Of a stretch of 64,000 bases of DNA, positions 39,459 through 50,179 are shown piece after piece. Within the stretch, counting starts at the first letter, position 1. Each line of letters opens with the position of its first letter. The notes under the pieces are model-generated. The model saw only the letters and a program-made list of their open reading frames with translations. It had not been told where the DNA came from and searched no databases. Position numbers and translations under genes: made by a program. Origin of the DNA: Marinobacter litoralis (GTDB taxonomy: Bacteria > Pseudomonadota > Gammaproteobacteria > Pseudomonadales > Oleiphilaceae); assembly GCF_003336705.1 (NCBI RefSeq), contig NZ_QMDL01000002.1, forward strand, positions 62,001 to 126,000. Direction: 5' to 3'.

Positions 39459-40484
39459 TCAGCCCTTAAATTTCTTCTCAAGTTCTTTGATTCGTCGCGC
39501 CAAGCCGTCTAGCTGCCTGAAACGAACTGCATTTTTCCGCCACTGCCGGTTTTTGTCTGCTGGCAGACCGGACGAATACACACCCGGTTCCGAAATATCG
39601 TTGGTGACCATGCTCATCCCTGTCAGATGTACCTGGTCCGCTATGTTCAAATGCCCCGCTACTGCAGAAGCACCACCAAACACGCAGTATTTACCAATAC
39701 TCGTACTGCCTGCGATGGCCGACAACGCTGCCATCGCAGTGTGGTCCCCTATCTGGACGTTGTGGGCAATCTGGATAAGGTTGTCGAGTTTTACGCCGTT
39801 ACCAATAACTGTCGGGCCCAAGGCTCCTCGGTCAATCGTCGTATTGGCACCCACTTCAACGTCATCACCCAGAATCACACCTCCCAACTGGGCAATGCGA
39901 TGCCACTCACCTTTCTCATTGGCAAACCCGAAACCGGCTCCGCCAATAACCGCACCGCTCAGAATGCTGCAACGCTGGCCCAGCTGAACATCGTGAGCCA
40001 ACGTCACGCGCGGACTCAGCACCGTGCAATCGCCGACACGCGAGCGGGCACCAACAACGGAACCTGCACCGACAACCACTTGTTCGCCAATAACCACCTC
40101 AGTCTCAATCACAACATGAGGCCCGATACTGGCAGTAGAGGAAATGGTCGCGCTGGGGTCAACAACTGCGCTCGGATGGATGCCCGCCGAAGCAACGGGG
40201 GTACGGTCAAACCAATGGCTGAGACGAGCATAGCCCATGTAAGGGTTGTCCAATATCAGGACATTGGTCTGAGCCTGGTCAGCCGTGGCAGGAGAAACAA
40301 TGACCGCTCCCGCGCGAGAGTCTTTCAGGTACTTACCGTATGACGGATTCGCCAGAAAACTGATCTGGCTGGGGCCCGCTGCTTGCAGGGTTGCCATACC
40401 AGATACCCGGGCGTCCGGATCTCCCCGGAGGCTGGCCCCCAACGCATCAGCAATTTCCTGAAGACGATAGGATGTTTCTGCCAT
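39459..40484 (-). CDS. lpxD: UDP-3-O-acylglucosamine N-acyltransferase
   Basis: 341 residues from the ATG at 40484 (GGAG six bases upstream; the frame extends to 40496). N-terminal uridine-binding domain (1-100), hexapeptide beta-helix (about 105-290) with the catalytic histidine in [14 protein letters not shown], and a C-terminal helix rich in Lys ([12 protein letters not shown]). It adds the second, N-linked 3-hydroxyacyl chain of lipid A. 40 bases after skp. Confidence 0.96.
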   Translation of the reverse strand: MAETSYRLQEIADALGASLRGDPDARVSGMATLQAAGPSQISFLANPSYGKYLKDSRAGAVIVSPATADQAQTNVLILDNPYMGYARLSHWFDRTPVASAGIHPSAVVDPSATISSTASIGPHVVIETEVVIGEQVVVGAGSVVGARSRVGDCTVLSPRVTLAHDVQLGQRCSILSGAVIGGAGFGFANEKGEWHRIAQLGGVILGDDVEVGANTTIDRGALGPTVIGNGVKLDNLIQIAHNVQIGDHTAMAALSAIAGSTSIGKYCVFGGASAVAGHLNIADQVHLTGMSMVTNDISEPGVYSSGLPADKNRQWRKNAVRFRQLDGLARRIKELEKKFKG

Positions 40485-40523
40485 TGTTATCTCCACATAT
40501 CCGGACCGGGGAGGCCCTGTTTT

Positions 40524-41021
40524 TTAACGGTTTAGCTTTTCAAGCAATTGCGGGGTCAGATTCATCTCCGGCTTCACGTAAACAACCGCTTCGCTCGGCA
40601 AAATCAAATCCAGGTCGTGCTCCTCCAACAGCTCTTTAACTGCCTCATCCACCTCGGGGCGCGCTCCTTCCAGGAACTGTTGTTTGCGCTGTGCCACGGT
40701 TGAGTCGAGACGCTGCTTAAGGAAGTTGAATTCCTGAACCTTCTCCTGAAATTCAGTCGCCAGTTTGGTGCGCTCGCTGTCGTTCATCATCGCCCCGTCT
40801 TTCTCCAGGCGATCCTTCAATTTACGAGCGGCTTCCTGAGCCTCGCGCACTTTGTTTTCATCAGCGGCGAAATCTTTCTGCAGCTTTTCACTGAACGCCT
40901 GAGCGTCGTTTGACGAAAACAATGCCTGTCGCAGATCTACCACGCCCACGCGAGTCTCTGCCGCAGCGTGAAAAGAGAAGGCCAGTAATAGCGAACCTAG
41001 TACTACTGAAATACGTTTCAT
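40524..41021 (-). CDS. skp: Periplasmic chaperone Skp/OmpH
   Basis: 165 residues from the ATG at 41021 (AAGGAG seven bases upstream). Signal peptide ends at HAAAE. The mature part is helical and highly charged (about 45-115), the coiled-coil tentacles of the trimeric chaperone, framed by short beta strands (VGVVDLRQAL; VVYVKPEMNLT). It carries unfolded outer-membrane proteins to BamA, whose gene is directly upstream. Confidence 0.93.
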   Translation of the reverse strand: MKRISVVLGSLLLAFSFHAAAETRVGVVDLRQALFSSNDAQAFSEKLQKDFAADENKVREAQEAARKLKDRLEKDGAMMNDSERTKLATEFQEKVQEFNFLKQRLDSTVAQRKQQFLEGARPEVDEAVKELLEEHDLDLILPSEAVVYVKPEMNLTPQLLEKLNR

Positions 41022-41064
41022 CAAAACTCTCCTTTGTTTCATCTTTTCGTTTTTATATTACGTG

Positions 41065-43383
41065 TCAGAACGTTTGTCCCAGCGAGAACTGGAACACCTG
41101 AGTATCGTCACCGCTCTTGTCATTCAGCGGCTTCGCGAGACTGAACGCCAGCGGGCCGACAGCGGTAATCCATTGGAAACTCACACCCGCCGATGTACGC
41201 ACTTCTGTTAGCTCCGGATCGTAATCACGGTCTGTATCAAAGACCTGACCGGCATCCAGGAAAAACGACGTGCGCATGCTCCGGGAATCGCCCGCAAACG
41301 GTGTCGGGAAAATTAGCTCAAGGCCTGCTTCCGTCAACAGGTTGCCGCCAAACGGATCCGGATCGGAAAAATCGTTTGGCTGGTTTGTCGCTTTGTTACC
41401 CAAAGAATTGGCTCGATAACCCCGCACCGATCCGTAACCACCCGAATAGAAGTGTTCGAAGAACGGCATCTGCGAACGGTCGCCGTAGCCATCACCAAAG
41501 CCAACTTCGGTTCGCGCTCGGACAATCCAGCGATGGCTCTCTACCAATGGGAAATAAAAGTCCGTTCGGTGACTCGCCTTGTAGAAAGTCAGATCACTAA
41601 CCGGTACCGCCACATCCAACGACAGGGAATGACTATAGCCTTTGGTTGGAAGCACGCCGCGGTTCAAGGTACTCCGGCGCCAGCTACCAAACAGGAAGTA
41701 GTTGGTGAAGGAGTCCCCTTCGTCTTCAATAAACGTTCTGACTTCTTCCGATGAAAAAATGCCTTTTTTGATGTCTGACTGGGTAACGCCCACACCAAAG
41801 TTCAGGCGGGTGATGGAATCCGTCGGGTAACCAAACGTCATCCGGGCACCGTATTCGTCCAGCAGGTAGGATGAAATATCCTCTTCCTGATAATCTGTTT
41901 CGCGTGCGAACAGACTGAAGCCACGACTTACTCCGTCAACAGTGTAATACGGGTTCATGTAGGAAACGTTGGCACTTTTCACGGAATCGCTGAAATTCAC
42001 ACCAAACGATACCCGCTTACCGCTACCGAAGAAGTTATTCTCGGACACCGATGCCCCAAGAATCACACCGGAGTTCTGCGAGAAGCCCACCGACGCAGAC
42101 AAGCTTCCTGTCGGTTGCTCTTGTACGCTGTAATTAACGTCTACCAGATCGTCTGACCCTGGAACCGGCACGGTTTCCACATCAACCGTTTTGAAGAAAC
42201 CCATGCGCTCAAGACGCGTTTTGGAGAATTCAATCCGGTCGGAAGAGGCGACCCCGCCTTCCATCTGCGTCATTTCCTGACGCAGCACTTCGTCTTTGGT
42301 AGACACGTTGCCGTTGAAATTAACGCGGCGCACGTAGGCACGCTTACCGGGCTCGATGTAAAAGGTTACCTTCGCCGTATGGTCTTCATTAGGCTCGGGC
42401 ACTGCGTTCACACTCGCAAACGCATAGCCTTCACGGCCAAGGCGGAAGGACAAGGCTTCGGAAATCGCCGTCATCTGAGCGCGCGAGAACACGTCGCCTT
42501 CTTTCACCGGAATAAATTTGCGCAGTTCTTCCTCTTCAAGAATCAGATTACCGCGCAACTGAATATCGGAGATGGTGTACTGTGGCCCCTCGTTAAGAGC
42601 CATCGCGATGAAGACTTGCTGCTTGTCCGGCGAGATAGACACCTGACTGGATTCGACATTGAAATCCAGGTACCCACGGTCCAAATAGAACGAACGCAAG
42701 GTCTCCAGATCACCGCTAAGCTTTTCACGAGCGTATTTGTCGCTGTTGGTCAGAGAGTTCCACCAACTGCTGCTGCGAAGCTCAAAAAGATCCGTCAACG
42801 TCTCATCGTCGAACTCTCGGTTACCGACAATGTTGATGTTCTGAATAGCGGCAACCGAGCCTTCGTTGATATCCAGCCGTATGGCCACACGGTTACGCGG
42901 AAGCTCTTCAGCGGAGGCCTTCACCCGGGCGTTGTAGCGCCCCTGTGCGATGTAGGATCGCAGAATTTCAAGCTCCAGACGCTCAAGGGTCGCCCGGCGA
43001 AAGACCTGCCCTTCATCAAGGCCCGCACCGGCCAAGGCATCTTTCAGCATATCGGTTTCAATGTTTTTATTACCCTCGATTTCGATCGACGAAATCGAGG
43101 GGCGTTCACGGACCGTCAAAATCAATACGCCAGCGTCTCTGCTGACTTCGATATCGGTAAACAGTCCCGTGCGAAACAAATCTTTGATGGCCGCCGCCAG
43201 GCGAGCTTCATCAATTTGCTCGCCCATATTAATTGGAAACGCGGAAAACACCGAACCCGCAGATACCCGCTGCAGGCCTTCCACCTCAATGTCCGCAACC
43301 GTGAATTCGTCCGCCAACGCTGGCTTCATACCGGTTGCGGTAATCGCGAGGCCAACAGCTACAGCTAGAAGAGAACGTCTCAT
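41065..43383 (-). CDS. bamA: Outer membrane protein assembly factor BamA
   Basis: 772 residues. Signal peptide cleaved near ALADE, five POTRA domains (about 24-420; e.g. FTVADIEVEGLQRVSAGSVF) and a 16-strand beta-barrel ending in the aromatic C-terminal signature FQFSLGQTF. The loop-6 motif VRGYRANSLG is present. It inserts barrel proteins in the outer membrane. Followed by skp and preceded by rseP, the usual order. Confidence 0.97.
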   Translation of the reverse strand: MRRSLLAVAVGLAITATGMKPALADEFTVADIEVEGLQRVSAGSVFSAFPINMGEQIDEARLAAAIKDLFRTGLFTDIEVSRDAGVLILTVRERPSISSIEIEGNKNIETDMLKDALAGAGLDEGQVFRRATLERLELEILRSYIAQGRYNARVKASAEELPRNRVAIRLDINEGSVAAIQNINIVGNREFDDETLTDLFELRSSSWWNSLTNSDKYAREKLSGDLETLRSFYLDRGYLDFNVESSQVSISPDKQQVFIAMALNEGPQYTISDIQLRGNLILEEEELRKFIPVKEGDVFSRAQMTAISEALSFRLGREGYAFASVNAVPEPNEDHTAKVTFYIEPGKRAYVRRVNFNGNVSTKDEVLRQEMTQMEGGVASSDRIEFSKTRLERMGFFKTVDVETVPVPGSDDLVDVNYSVQEQPTGSLSASVGFSQNSGVILGASVSENNFFGSGKRVSFGVNFSDSVKSANVSYMNPYYTVDGVSRGFSLFARETDYQEEDISSYLLDEYGARMTFGYPTDSITRLNFGVGVTQSDIKKGIFSSEEVRTFIEDEGDSFTNYFLFGSWRRSTLNRGVLPTKGYSHSLSLDVAVPVSDLTFYKASHRTDFYFPLVESHRWIVRARTEVGFGDGYGDRSQMPFFEHFYSGGYGSVRGYRANSLGNKATNQPNDFSDPDPFGGNLLTEAGLELIFPTPFAGDSRSMRTSFFLDAGQVFDTDRDYDPELTEVRTSAGVSFQWITAVGPLAFSLAKPLNDKSGDDTQVFQFSLGQTF

Positions 43384-43428
43384 TCAGTTATATCGCCTGG
43401 TTAATGTGCGGTAAGGAGCCCGCAATTC

Positions 43429-44778
43429 TCACAACCGCATCAGGTCGTTGTAAAGAGCAAACACCATTAAAGTCAGGATCAAAGCCATACCAATTCGTAA
43501 CCCTAGCTCTTGAGCCCTTTCCGATAAGGGTTTCCGGCGAATAGCCTCAATCGTGTAATACACGATGTGGCCACCGTCCAGCACCGGTACTGGCAACAAA
43601 TTCAGTACACCCAGACTTACACTGAGGTAAGCCAGAAAACGAACAAAATCCTCAAACCCCGAACTGACACTGGCTTCGGCAACCCGGGCAATCGTAATCG
43701 GCCCACTCAGATTCGTCGGTGACAGAAGTCCCGTCACCATCTTCTTGATGGCAACCAGAGTCAAACGGGTGTCGGCCCAGGTCTCGTGAAGGGCATTCGG
43801 TATCGCAGCCAAAGGCCCGAACTGCACCTCCCGAAGCACTTCGTCAGGCCATGAAATAGCCTCAACTCCCGCACCCACAAAGCCTATCACCTGCCCGTCG
43901 TCCTGAGCACGAGATCCCGGCGTAACGGCCACGTCAAGCTGAGAACCGTTTCGATCTACCGTCAGCACTAACGCCTGTTCAGGTGCATTACGAATGTACT
44001 CAACCAAGGCAAACCAATTGGCTACGGGCTCGCCATCTACAGCCAAGACACGGTCACCCGCCTGCAGCCCGGCAGCTTGGGCGCGACCACCTTCGACGAT
44101 CTGCCCCAATACTGCCGGAACTTCAGGACGCCAAGGAGTCACACCAAACTCGGCCAAGGGGTTGGGTGCATCGTCACTCAGCGCCCAACCGTTCAGCGGT
44201 CCTGACACTACCCCCCGAGAACCCTGCTCGGAAACTTCCAAAGACACTTGGCCGTGCTCTCCCGCACGCTCCAGCAGACGCATATTCACATCCCGCCAGG
44301 ATGTTACCCGATGGCCGTCCACCGAATGTATTTCCATGCCTTCCTGCAAACCGACTCGTTCAGCGGTACTGCCTTCTGCCACGTCACCAACAATCGGAGC
44401 GACCGTCGTGACACCGACGACGCTGATCAACCAATAAGCCAGAATTGCAAAAATAAAGTTGGCTATAGGGCCGGCTGCGGCGATGGCGATGCGCTGAGAC
44501 GGTGGTTTCGACGTGAAGGCTTGGTCCCGCAACTCGTCGGGAACCGGACCTTCACGCTCGTCCAGCATTTTTACGTAGCCACCCAGCGGGATGGCCGCGA
44601 TGGCGTACTCAGTGCCCTGCCGGTCATACCAGGAGAACAGCGGTTTACCGAAACCAACCGAGAATCTAAGGACTTTCACGCCGAAACGCCGAGCTACCCA
44701 GAAGTGCCCGTACTCGTGCAGGGTAACCAGGATTCCCAGAGTCAGCGCTAATGCCAGTACGCTTTGAATAATCTGCAT
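43429..44778 (-). CDS. rseP: Site-2 metalloprotease RseP
   Basis: 449 residues. Inner-membrane zinc protease: HEYGH (His21-Glu22-x2-His25) in the first helix, two periplasmic PDZ domains (about 110-290), and the second metal motif LNLLPVPVLDGGH (about residue 395). It makes the second cut of the anti-sigma factor RseA in the sigma-E stress pathway. GGAAG is six bases before the ATG. Confidence 0.96.
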   Translation of the reverse strand: MQIIQSVLALALTLGILVTLHEYGHFWVARRFGVKVLRFSVGFGKPLFSWYDRQGTEYAIAAIPLGGYVKMLDEREGPVPDELRDQAFTSKPPSQRIAIAAAGPIANFIFAILAYWLISVVGVTTVAPIVGDVAEGSTAERVGLQEGMEIHSVDGHRVTSWRDVNMRLLERAGEHGQVSLEVSEQGSRGVVSGPLNGWALSDDAPNPLAEFGVTPWRPEVPAVLGQIVEGGRAQAAGLQAGDRVLAVDGEPVANWFALVEYIRNAPEQALVLTVDRNGSQLDVAVTPGSRAQDDGQVIGFVGAGVEAISWPDEVLREVQFGPLAAIPNALHETWADTRLTLVAIKKMVTGLLSPTNLSGPITIARVAEASVSSGFEDFVRFLAYLSVSLGVLNLLPVPVLDGGHIVYYTIEAIRRKPLSERAQELGLRIGMALILTLMVFALYNDLMRL

Positions 44779-44829
44779 AGGTCTTCCGGTGTTGGTCTGG
44801 GCTACAGCTTAACGAAACGCCGACCGATA

Positions 44830-46014
44830 TCAGGCCGACAATAAACCAATCTGCTCACTGGCTTGCACCCGTGCTTCAGCATCTTTAGCAAAAATGGTTT
44901 CAAAGCTATCGGCATCCACCACTTCAGTGGCTGCCAGCGTTCGCTCTATGATAACGGGGATATCGGTAAAGGACAGCTTACCTTCAAGAAATGCAGCAAC
45001 CGCAATTTCATTTGCAGCATTGAGAACGGCGGGCGCCGTGCCGCCAGTCGCAAACGCATCGGCCGCCAAACGCAAACACGGGAAGCGCTGGACATCCGGG
45101 CGTTCGAAATGGAACTTACCGATAGCAAACAAATCGAGCGGCGCCACACCCGCCGCTATGCGCTCCGGCCATGCCATACCATTCGCAATGGGCGTGCGCA
45201 TATCAGGGCTTCCCATCTGGGCCAGTACCGAGCCGTCTGCATACTCCACCATCGAGTGAATAATGCTCTCCGGATGCACATGCACTTCAACATGGTCTGG
45301 TGTGGTATTGAACAGCCAGCAGGCTTCAATAAGCTCCAAACCTTTGTTCATCAGGGTGGCAGAATCAACCGAGATTTTTTGGCCCATGGACCAGTTCGGG
45401 TGCGCACAGGCCTGAGCCGGCGTTACCGAATCCAAGGACTCTTTTGAAAAGGTACGGAAGGGTCCCCCAGAGGCAGTCAGCAAGATGCGAGTGATGCCGG
45501 CAGCAACGGGGTTACGTATTTTGTCGGCGGGCATGCACTGGAAAATGGCGTTGTGCTCTGAGTCAATCGGCAAAAGTTCCGCGCCCGATGCGGCCACTGC
45601 GTCCATAAACAGCTTACCGGACATCACCAGCGCTTCTTTATTCGCTAACAGTACCCGCTTACCAGCACGAACCGCCGCCAGTGTTGGCGCAAGACCGGCC
45701 GCACCAACGATCGCGGCCATCACGGTATCAGCTTCTTCGGCCGCGGCTACCTGACACAACCCCGGCTCGCCACTGAGCACGGTCGTTTCCGGCAAATCTT
45801 CAAGCAGGCTTTCAAGCTCACGGGCAGCATCGATATCGGCCATGACTGCATAAGCCGGTTTGAATTCCCGACACAAGGCCGCTAATTCCTGCGCTTTCGT
45901 GCCTGCCGTCAGCGCCCACACCGAAAAGCGTTCCGGATGCCGGCGAACAACGTCGAGTGTACTAAGCCCTATGGAGCCGGTCGCCCCTAAAACGGTAACG
46001 CTGCGCTGGGTCAT
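44830..46014 (-). CDS. dxr: 1-deoxy-D-xylulose 5-phosphate reductoisomerase
   Basis: 394 residues from the ATG at 46014, which overlaps the cdsA stop by 4 bases (ATGA); the frame extends to 46041. NADPH site [32 protein letters not shown] (metal-binding Asp/Glu), LTASGGPFR flap, [23 protein letters not shown]. It converts DXP to 2-C-methylerythritol 4-phosphate, the committed step of non-mevalonate isoprenoid synthesis, feeding uppS next door. Confidence 0.96.
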   Translation of the reverse strand: MTQRSVTVLGATGSIGLSTLDVVRRHPERFSVWALTAGTKAQELAALCREFKPAYAVMADIDAARELESLLEDLPETTVLSGEPGLCQVAAAEEADTVMAAIVGAAGLAPTLAAVRAGKRVLLANKEALVMSGKLFMDAVAASGAELLPIDSEHNAIFQCMPADKIRNPVAAGITRILLTASGGPFRTFSKESLDSVTPAQACAHPNWSMGQKISVDSATLMNKGLELIEACWLFNTTPDHVEVHVHPESIIHSMVEYADGSVLAQMGSPDMRTPIANGMAWPERIAAGVAPLDLFAIGKFHFERPDVQRFPCLRLAADAFATGGTAPAVLNAANEIAVAAFLEGKLSFTDIPVIIERTLAATEVVDADSFETIFAKDAEARVQASEQIGLLSA

Positions 46015-46862
46015 AAAGACACGCTGGTTGCGCTCAGCCAACCGAGCAACGTAATGATCAAAGCAAAAACCGGGATCGCAGCGGTGAGGCTGTCAATCCG
46101 GTCCATAATGCCGCCGTGCCCCGGCAACAACTGACTGCTGTCTTTGATGCCGCGGAAACGCTTGAGCATGCTCTCGAGCAGGTCGCCCAAAACTGACACG
46201 AAGCCGGTAAACAAGCTGGCAACCAGCAACAACAGTGTTTCTTGAAGACTGGCACTGGCGATGTAACTGGCCACCAAGGCCAACACACCAACCGCGACCA
46301 AACCGCCCCAGACACCTGCCCAAGACTTTCCAGGGCTCACCCGAGGGGCCAACTTAGCCTTACCAAACGCTCGGCCTGCGAAATACGCGCCTATGTCGGC
46401 TACCCAAACCATCAGGAAGACATAGAGAATCACCAACAAGCTGTTCGTCAAAGCGCCAAACTCAAAAGCGCCGGTACGCAGGTGATTCAAACCAACCCAC
46501 GCAGGCAGGAGTACCAGTAACCCCATTAACGCCCTGACCGCCGTGGAACCCCAGGCATCAGACCCTCTCGGGTAACGACTAACCAGACCAAAGCACACCA
46601 ACCACCAAGCAAACGCCAACGATAAAACGACCACCGCGGACACATTCAGTTGTGATATCAGTGCCATCAAAACGGCAACGCCGACTGCATAGGCAACGCG
46701 ACCGCCCTGCCCTTCAATACCCGACATATTCGCCCACTCCCAAGCTCCGAGCGCAATAATTGCACCGGTGAAGAGCGAGAAGCCAAACGCGGGTAAGAAG
46801 AAAATGCCAACGATCGCAATCGGGGCCAGAATGAGAGCGGTAATAATTCGAGTTTTAAGCAC
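46011..46862 (-). CDS. cdsA: Phosphatidate cytidylyltransferase
   Basis: 283 residues if started at the GTG at 46862 ([17 protein letters not shown]); the open frame to 46928 would overlap uppS by 47 bases. Eight or so membrane helices and the CDP-alcohol signature near the C-terminus, [19 protein letters not shown]. It makes CDP-diacylglycerol for all phospholipids. The ribosome binding site is weak, so the start is less certain than the gene. Confidence 0.93.
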   Translation of the reverse strand: MLKTRIITALILAPIAIVGIFFLPAFGFSLFTGAIIALGAWEWANMSGIEGQGGRVAYAVGVAVLMALISQLNVSAVVVLSLAFAWWLVCFGLVSRYPRGSDAWGSTAVRALMGLLVLLPAWVGLNHLRTGAFEFGALTNSLLVILYVFLMVWVADIGAYFAGRAFGKAKLAPRVSPGKSWAGVWGGLVAVGVLALVASYIASASLQETLLLLVASLFTGFVSVLGDLLESMLKRFRGIKDSSQLLPGHGGIMDRIDSLTAAIPVFALIITLLGWLSATSVSL

Positions 46863-46881
46863 GGTAATAATCGCTATGTCG

Positions 46882-47652
46882 TTATTGTTTTGAGGCTTGG
46901 GATTCAAGCTGATCGTCGGTTTGACCAAAGCGACGCTTGCGTTGGCCGTATGCCTCCAACGCTTTCAGCATTTCTTCAGCTTTGAAATCGGGCCAGAAAA
47001 CGTCGGAGAAGTAAAACTCCGTATAGGCCAAGTGCCACAACAAAAAGTTGCTGATGCGCTGTTCACCGGCAGTACGAATCATCAAGTCAGGCATCGGCAA
47101 ATCCCCGATACTCATGTTCTGCTGAATCAAATCGTCGGTAATATCGGAAGGAGCCAACTCTCCGGCGCGAACTTTTTCCGCAACCGCCTGAGTGGCTTGG
47201 GTGATGTCCCAGTGCCCACCATAGTTGGCGGCGATCACCAGCGTCATCGCTGTATTATCGCGAGTCAGCGCCTCGGCTTTTTCCATGTGTTCCTGGAGCA
47301 ACGGGTTAAATGCGGTGCGATCGCCAATAATCCTCAACCGGATATTATTGCGATGAAGCTTTCGAACTTCCCGCTCAAGCGCGATCACAAACAGCCGCAT
47401 CAAAGCCGATACTTCGTCTTTTGGGCGGCGCCAGTTTTCACTGGAGAATGCAAACAGAGTAAGCACCTCAACGCCTTGCCGCGCACAGGTTTCTACAACG
47501 GCTTTAACCGCATCCACTCCTGCCTTATGGCCCGCGACTCCTTTCAATCGCCGCGCTTTCGCCCACCGATTATTGCCATCCATGATAATGGCCACATGCC
47601 GGGGACGGCTGCTTGCCGTCACCGGAATTTCTGCGGTTATTTGATCCGTCAT
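46882..47652 (-). CDS. uppS: Undecaprenyl diphosphate synthase
   Basis: 256 residues. cis-prenyltransferase start block HVAIIMDGNNRWA (Asp25), FAFSSENWRRP, and the substrate-binding LMIRTAGEQRISNFLLWHLAYTEFYF. It makes the C55 carrier for peptidoglycan and O-antigen. The C-terminus is a short Lys/Gln-rich tail. Sits between frr and cdsA. Confidence 0.96.
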   Translation of the reverse strand: MTDQITAEIPVTASSRPRHVAIIMDGNNRWAKARRLKGVAGHKAGVDAVKAVVETCARQGVEVLTLFAFSSENWRRPKDEVSALMRLFVIALEREVRKLHRNNIRLRIIGDRTAFNPLLQEHMEKAEALTRDNTAMTLVIAANYGGHWDITQATQAVAEKVRAGELAPSDITDDLIQQNMSIGDLPMPDLMIRTAGEQRISNFLLWHLAYTEFYFSDVFWPDFKAEEMLKALEAYGQRKRRFGQTDDQLESQASKQ

Positions 47653-47714
47653 GAAACCCTCTGCGCAGTGGCACTTTCAACCACTGCTGACTCTGTTTCT
47701 GAACAATCTGACGG

Positions 47715-48272
47715 TTAAACCGCCATCAGATCCTCTTCCTTCGCCTTGAGCATCTTTTCGATTTCGGCGATGTACTTGTCGGTCAGCTTCTGAATTTCGT
47801 CTTCGCCACGGCGCAGATCGTCCTCACTGATTTCCTTCTCTTTCAGCAGGTCTTTCAGCATGCCGTTCGCGTCACGGCGCGCATTACGCACAGACACACG
47901 GCCTTGCTCCGCATCGCCACGAGCCTGCTTGACCATTTCCTTACGGGTCTGCTCGGTCAACATCGGCATTGGAACACGGATGGCATCACCGTTGCTGGAC
48001 GGGTTCAAGCCGAGGTCCGACATCATGATGGCTTTCTCAATCGCTGAAATGATGCTCTTTTCCCAAGGGGCAACCAGCAACGTACGGTTGTCTTCCACGT
48101 TCACGCTGGCCACCTGCTTCAGCGGGGTGTCCTGCCCGTAGTAGTTCACCATTACGCTATCAAGAATCGCAGGGTGAGCGCGACCGGTACGGATTTTGTT
48201 GAAAGCCGAGGTAAGCGCCTCAAGGCTCTTCTGCATTTTTGATTCAGCTTCAGTCTTAATATCGTCAATCAC
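47715..48272 (-). CDS. frr: Ribosome recycling factor
   Basis: 185 residues, the normal size. Family blocks: [72 protein letters not shown]. It splits post-termination ribosomes with EF-G. The start codon is GTG at 48272 with GAGGG upstream; 18 bases after pyrH. Confidence 0.96.
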   Translation of the reverse strand: MIDDIKTEAESKMQKSLEALTSAFNKIRTGRAHPAILDSVMVNYYGQDTPLKQVASVNVEDNRTLLVAPWEKSIISAIEKAIMMSDLGLNPSSNGDAIRVPMPMLTEQTRKEMVKQARGDAEQGRVSVRNARRDANGMLKDLLKEKEISEDDLRRGEDEIQKLTDKYIAEIEKMLKAKEEDLMAV

Positions 48273-48290
48273 GTCGAAACCCTCAATTCG

Positions 48291-49025
48291 TTACTCAATC
48301 AATGTGCCTTCTTTCTCACCGGTCACAATGCGGGTGAGAACGCCTGGCTGGTTCATATCAAACACCCGCAACGGCATGCCATGATCACGAGCCAGACAAA
48401 TAGCGGTAAGGTCCATCACGCCAAGCTTGCGATCCAAAACTTCATCGTAGGTCAGGCGATCGTATTTTACTGCGGTGGGGTCCAGATTGGGATCCGCGTT
48501 ATACACACCATCCACTTTTGTCGCCTTGAGAACAGCATCCGCCTCAATCTCGATACCGCGAAGACATGCGGCTGAGTCGGTCGTAAAGAAAGGATTGCCG
48601 GTACCCGCACTAAAAATCACCACGTCGCCTTCTTTCAGATCGCGAACAGCGCGGCGGCGATCATAATGTTCAACAATACCGCTCATGGGGATCGCAGACA
48701 TAACGCGGGTACGTATGTTCGAGCGCTCTAAGGCATCGCGCATGCCCAAGCCGTTCATAACGGTTGCCAGCATACCCATGTGATCGCCTGTTACCCGATC
48801 CAGCCCAGCCTCGCTCAATGCCGCGCCGCGGAATAGGTTGCCACCACCAATAACCAGCGCGACCTGAACGCCAATACCAACAAGCGCTCCGATCTCTAAT
48901 GCCATGCGGTCAAGTACTTTAGGATCAATACCGAACTCGTGCTCCCCCATCAGGGCTTCGCCACTAAGCTTCAGCAGAACACGCTTGTATCTGGGCTGAT
49001 TGGTTGAAGTTGTCGGTGTCGGCAT
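48291..49025 (-). CDS. pyrH: UMP kinase
   Basis: 244 residues from the ATG at 49025 (AAGGGG seven bases upstream); the frame runs open to 49328 through the hairpin region, which is not coding. Amino-acid-kinase fold: [49 protein letters not shown]. It phosphorylates UMP to UDP and is GTP-activated, UTP-inhibited in bacteria. Confidence 0.96.
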   Translation of the reverse strand: MPTPTTSTNQPRYKRVLLKLSGEALMGEHEFGIDPKVLDRMALEIGALVGIGVQVALVIGGGNLFRGAALSEAGLDRVTGDHMGMLATVMNGLGMRDALERSNIRTRVMSAIPMSGIVEHYDRRRAVRDLKEGDVVIFSAGTGNPFFTTDSAACLRGIEIEADAVLKATKVDGVYNADPNLDPTAVKYDRLTYDEVLDRKLGVMDLTAICLARDHGMPLRVFDMNQPGVLTRIVTGEKEGTLIE

Positions 49026-49074
49026 GGTGATCCCCTTTTCGTCTTTTGGCTGTGCGGCTTCAAACCCTTGGCAG

Positions 49075-49207
49075 GCTTGTATCTGACATATCCCTCTCAT
49101 CCTAGCGCAAAAAAGGGGTATCTCAGATACAAGCCCGCCACGAAAGCCGGGCAAACCCGGCTGACGTGGCAGACTTAGGTAGCGCTTCTGTCTTTGACAA
49201 AAGCGCT
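49075..49207 (-). promoter_or_regulatory. Three stacked hairpins between tsf and pyrH
   Basis: In the order of transcription: hairpin A (49181-49207, AGCGCTT / AAAAGCGCT), hairpin B (49137-49170, GCCACG..AGCCGGG / CCCGGCT..CGTGGC, loop of 4), and hairpin C (49075-49134, perfect 12-bp outer stem GCTTGTATCTGA / TCAGATACAAGC with a further inner stem). Hairpin B is terminator-strength but has no T run; C spans a T-rich minus-strand stretch. They may terminate, attenuate or process the rpsB-tsf transcript before pyrH. Confidence 0.6.
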
Positions 49208-49218
49208 CAAAAAATGGA

Positions 49219-50088
49219 TCAGGCCTTGCCTGTGCCAGCGGCAGCAGCCACTTCAGCAGCAAAATCCACTTCTTCTTTTTCGATGCCTTCACCCACTTCC
49301 AGACGAGTAAAGCCAACCAGCTCGCCACCGGCGGCTTTGATCAACTCACCCACTTTCTGCTCTGGGTTCTTAACGAAAGGCTGCTCAACCAGGCTGTTTT
49401 CAGCCAGGAACTTCTTGATACGGCCGCCCATCATCTTTTCAACGATTTCGGCAGGCTTGCCTTCCATATCCGGCTGAGACTTGATGATTTCTTTCTCTTT
49501 CTCGAGCTCTTCAGCAGGCATTTCTTCCGGCTTGCCAACGCGCGGGTTAACCGCAGCTACGTGCATAGCGATGTCGCGGGCCAGCTCTTCAGTGCCAGCA
49601 GTCAGCGCAACAACGGCAGCAATTTTGCTGTTGCTGTGAACGTATCCACCAACAACCGGACCTTCAACCTTAACCAGACGACGAACAGTGATGTTTTCGC
49701 CGATCTTCTGAACCAGCGCTTCACGCTTGCCTTCCAGATCGCCTTCCATCAGCTTCGCAACGTCAGTTTCGCCTTTTTCAAACGCAACGTTCAGAACGTC
49801 GTTAGCGAAGTTCATGAAGTTGTCGTCACGGGCAACGAAGTCAGTTTCAGAGTTAACTTCCAGGATGAAAGCAACAGTCTTGTCGTCAGAAACCTTAACC
49901 AGAGACACACCTTCAGCAGCGGTACGACCGGCTTTCTTGGCAGCCTTCAGGCCAGACGACTTACGAAGCTCTTCAATTGCAGCGTCAACACTGCCGCCAG
50001 CTTCAACCAGTGCTTTTTTGCACTCCATCATGCCAAGACCAGTGCGCTCACGCAGCTCTTTGACCATTGCAGCGGTAATTGCAGCCAT
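49219..50088 (-). CDS. tsf: Translation elongation factor Ts
   Basis: 289 residues from the ATG at 50088 (AGAGGA six bases upstream; the frame extends to 50103). N-terminal UBA-like domain with [24 protein letters not shown], core [10 protein letters not shown] and HVAAVNPR. It is the nucleotide exchange factor of EF-Tu. Follows rpsB by 91 bases. Confidence 0.97.
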   Translation of the reverse strand: MAAITAAMVKELRERTGLGMMECKKALVEAGGSVDAAIEELRKSSGLKAAKKAGRTAAEGVSLVKVSDDKTVAFILEVNSETDFVARDDNFMNFANDVLNVAFEKGETDVAKLMEGDLEGKREALVQKIGENITVRRLVKVEGPVVGGYVHSNSKIAAVVALTAGTEELARDIAMHVAAVNPRVGKPEEMPAEELEKEKEIIKSQPDMEGKPAEIVEKMMGGRIKKFLAENSLVEQPFVKNPEQKVGELIKAAGGELVGFTRLEVGEGIEKEEVDFAAEVAAAAGTGKA

Positions 50089-50179
50089 GTTCAGTCCTCT
50101 CAATCAGTTACAAATTCGGTGGGAAGGCATGCCCGATAAAAAGGGGCATGCCTTATAACTTAAACCAGACGGTTAAGTA

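Noticed and set aside
42379..43368. 329-codon open frame antisense to bamA
   Set aside because: Opposite a certain gene, no ribosome binding site and no recognisable family.
49026..49328. Extension of pyrH by 101 residues upstream
   Set aside because: It would translate three hairpins and run up to tsf; the ATG at 49025 has a good ribosome binding site and the normal UMP kinase start.
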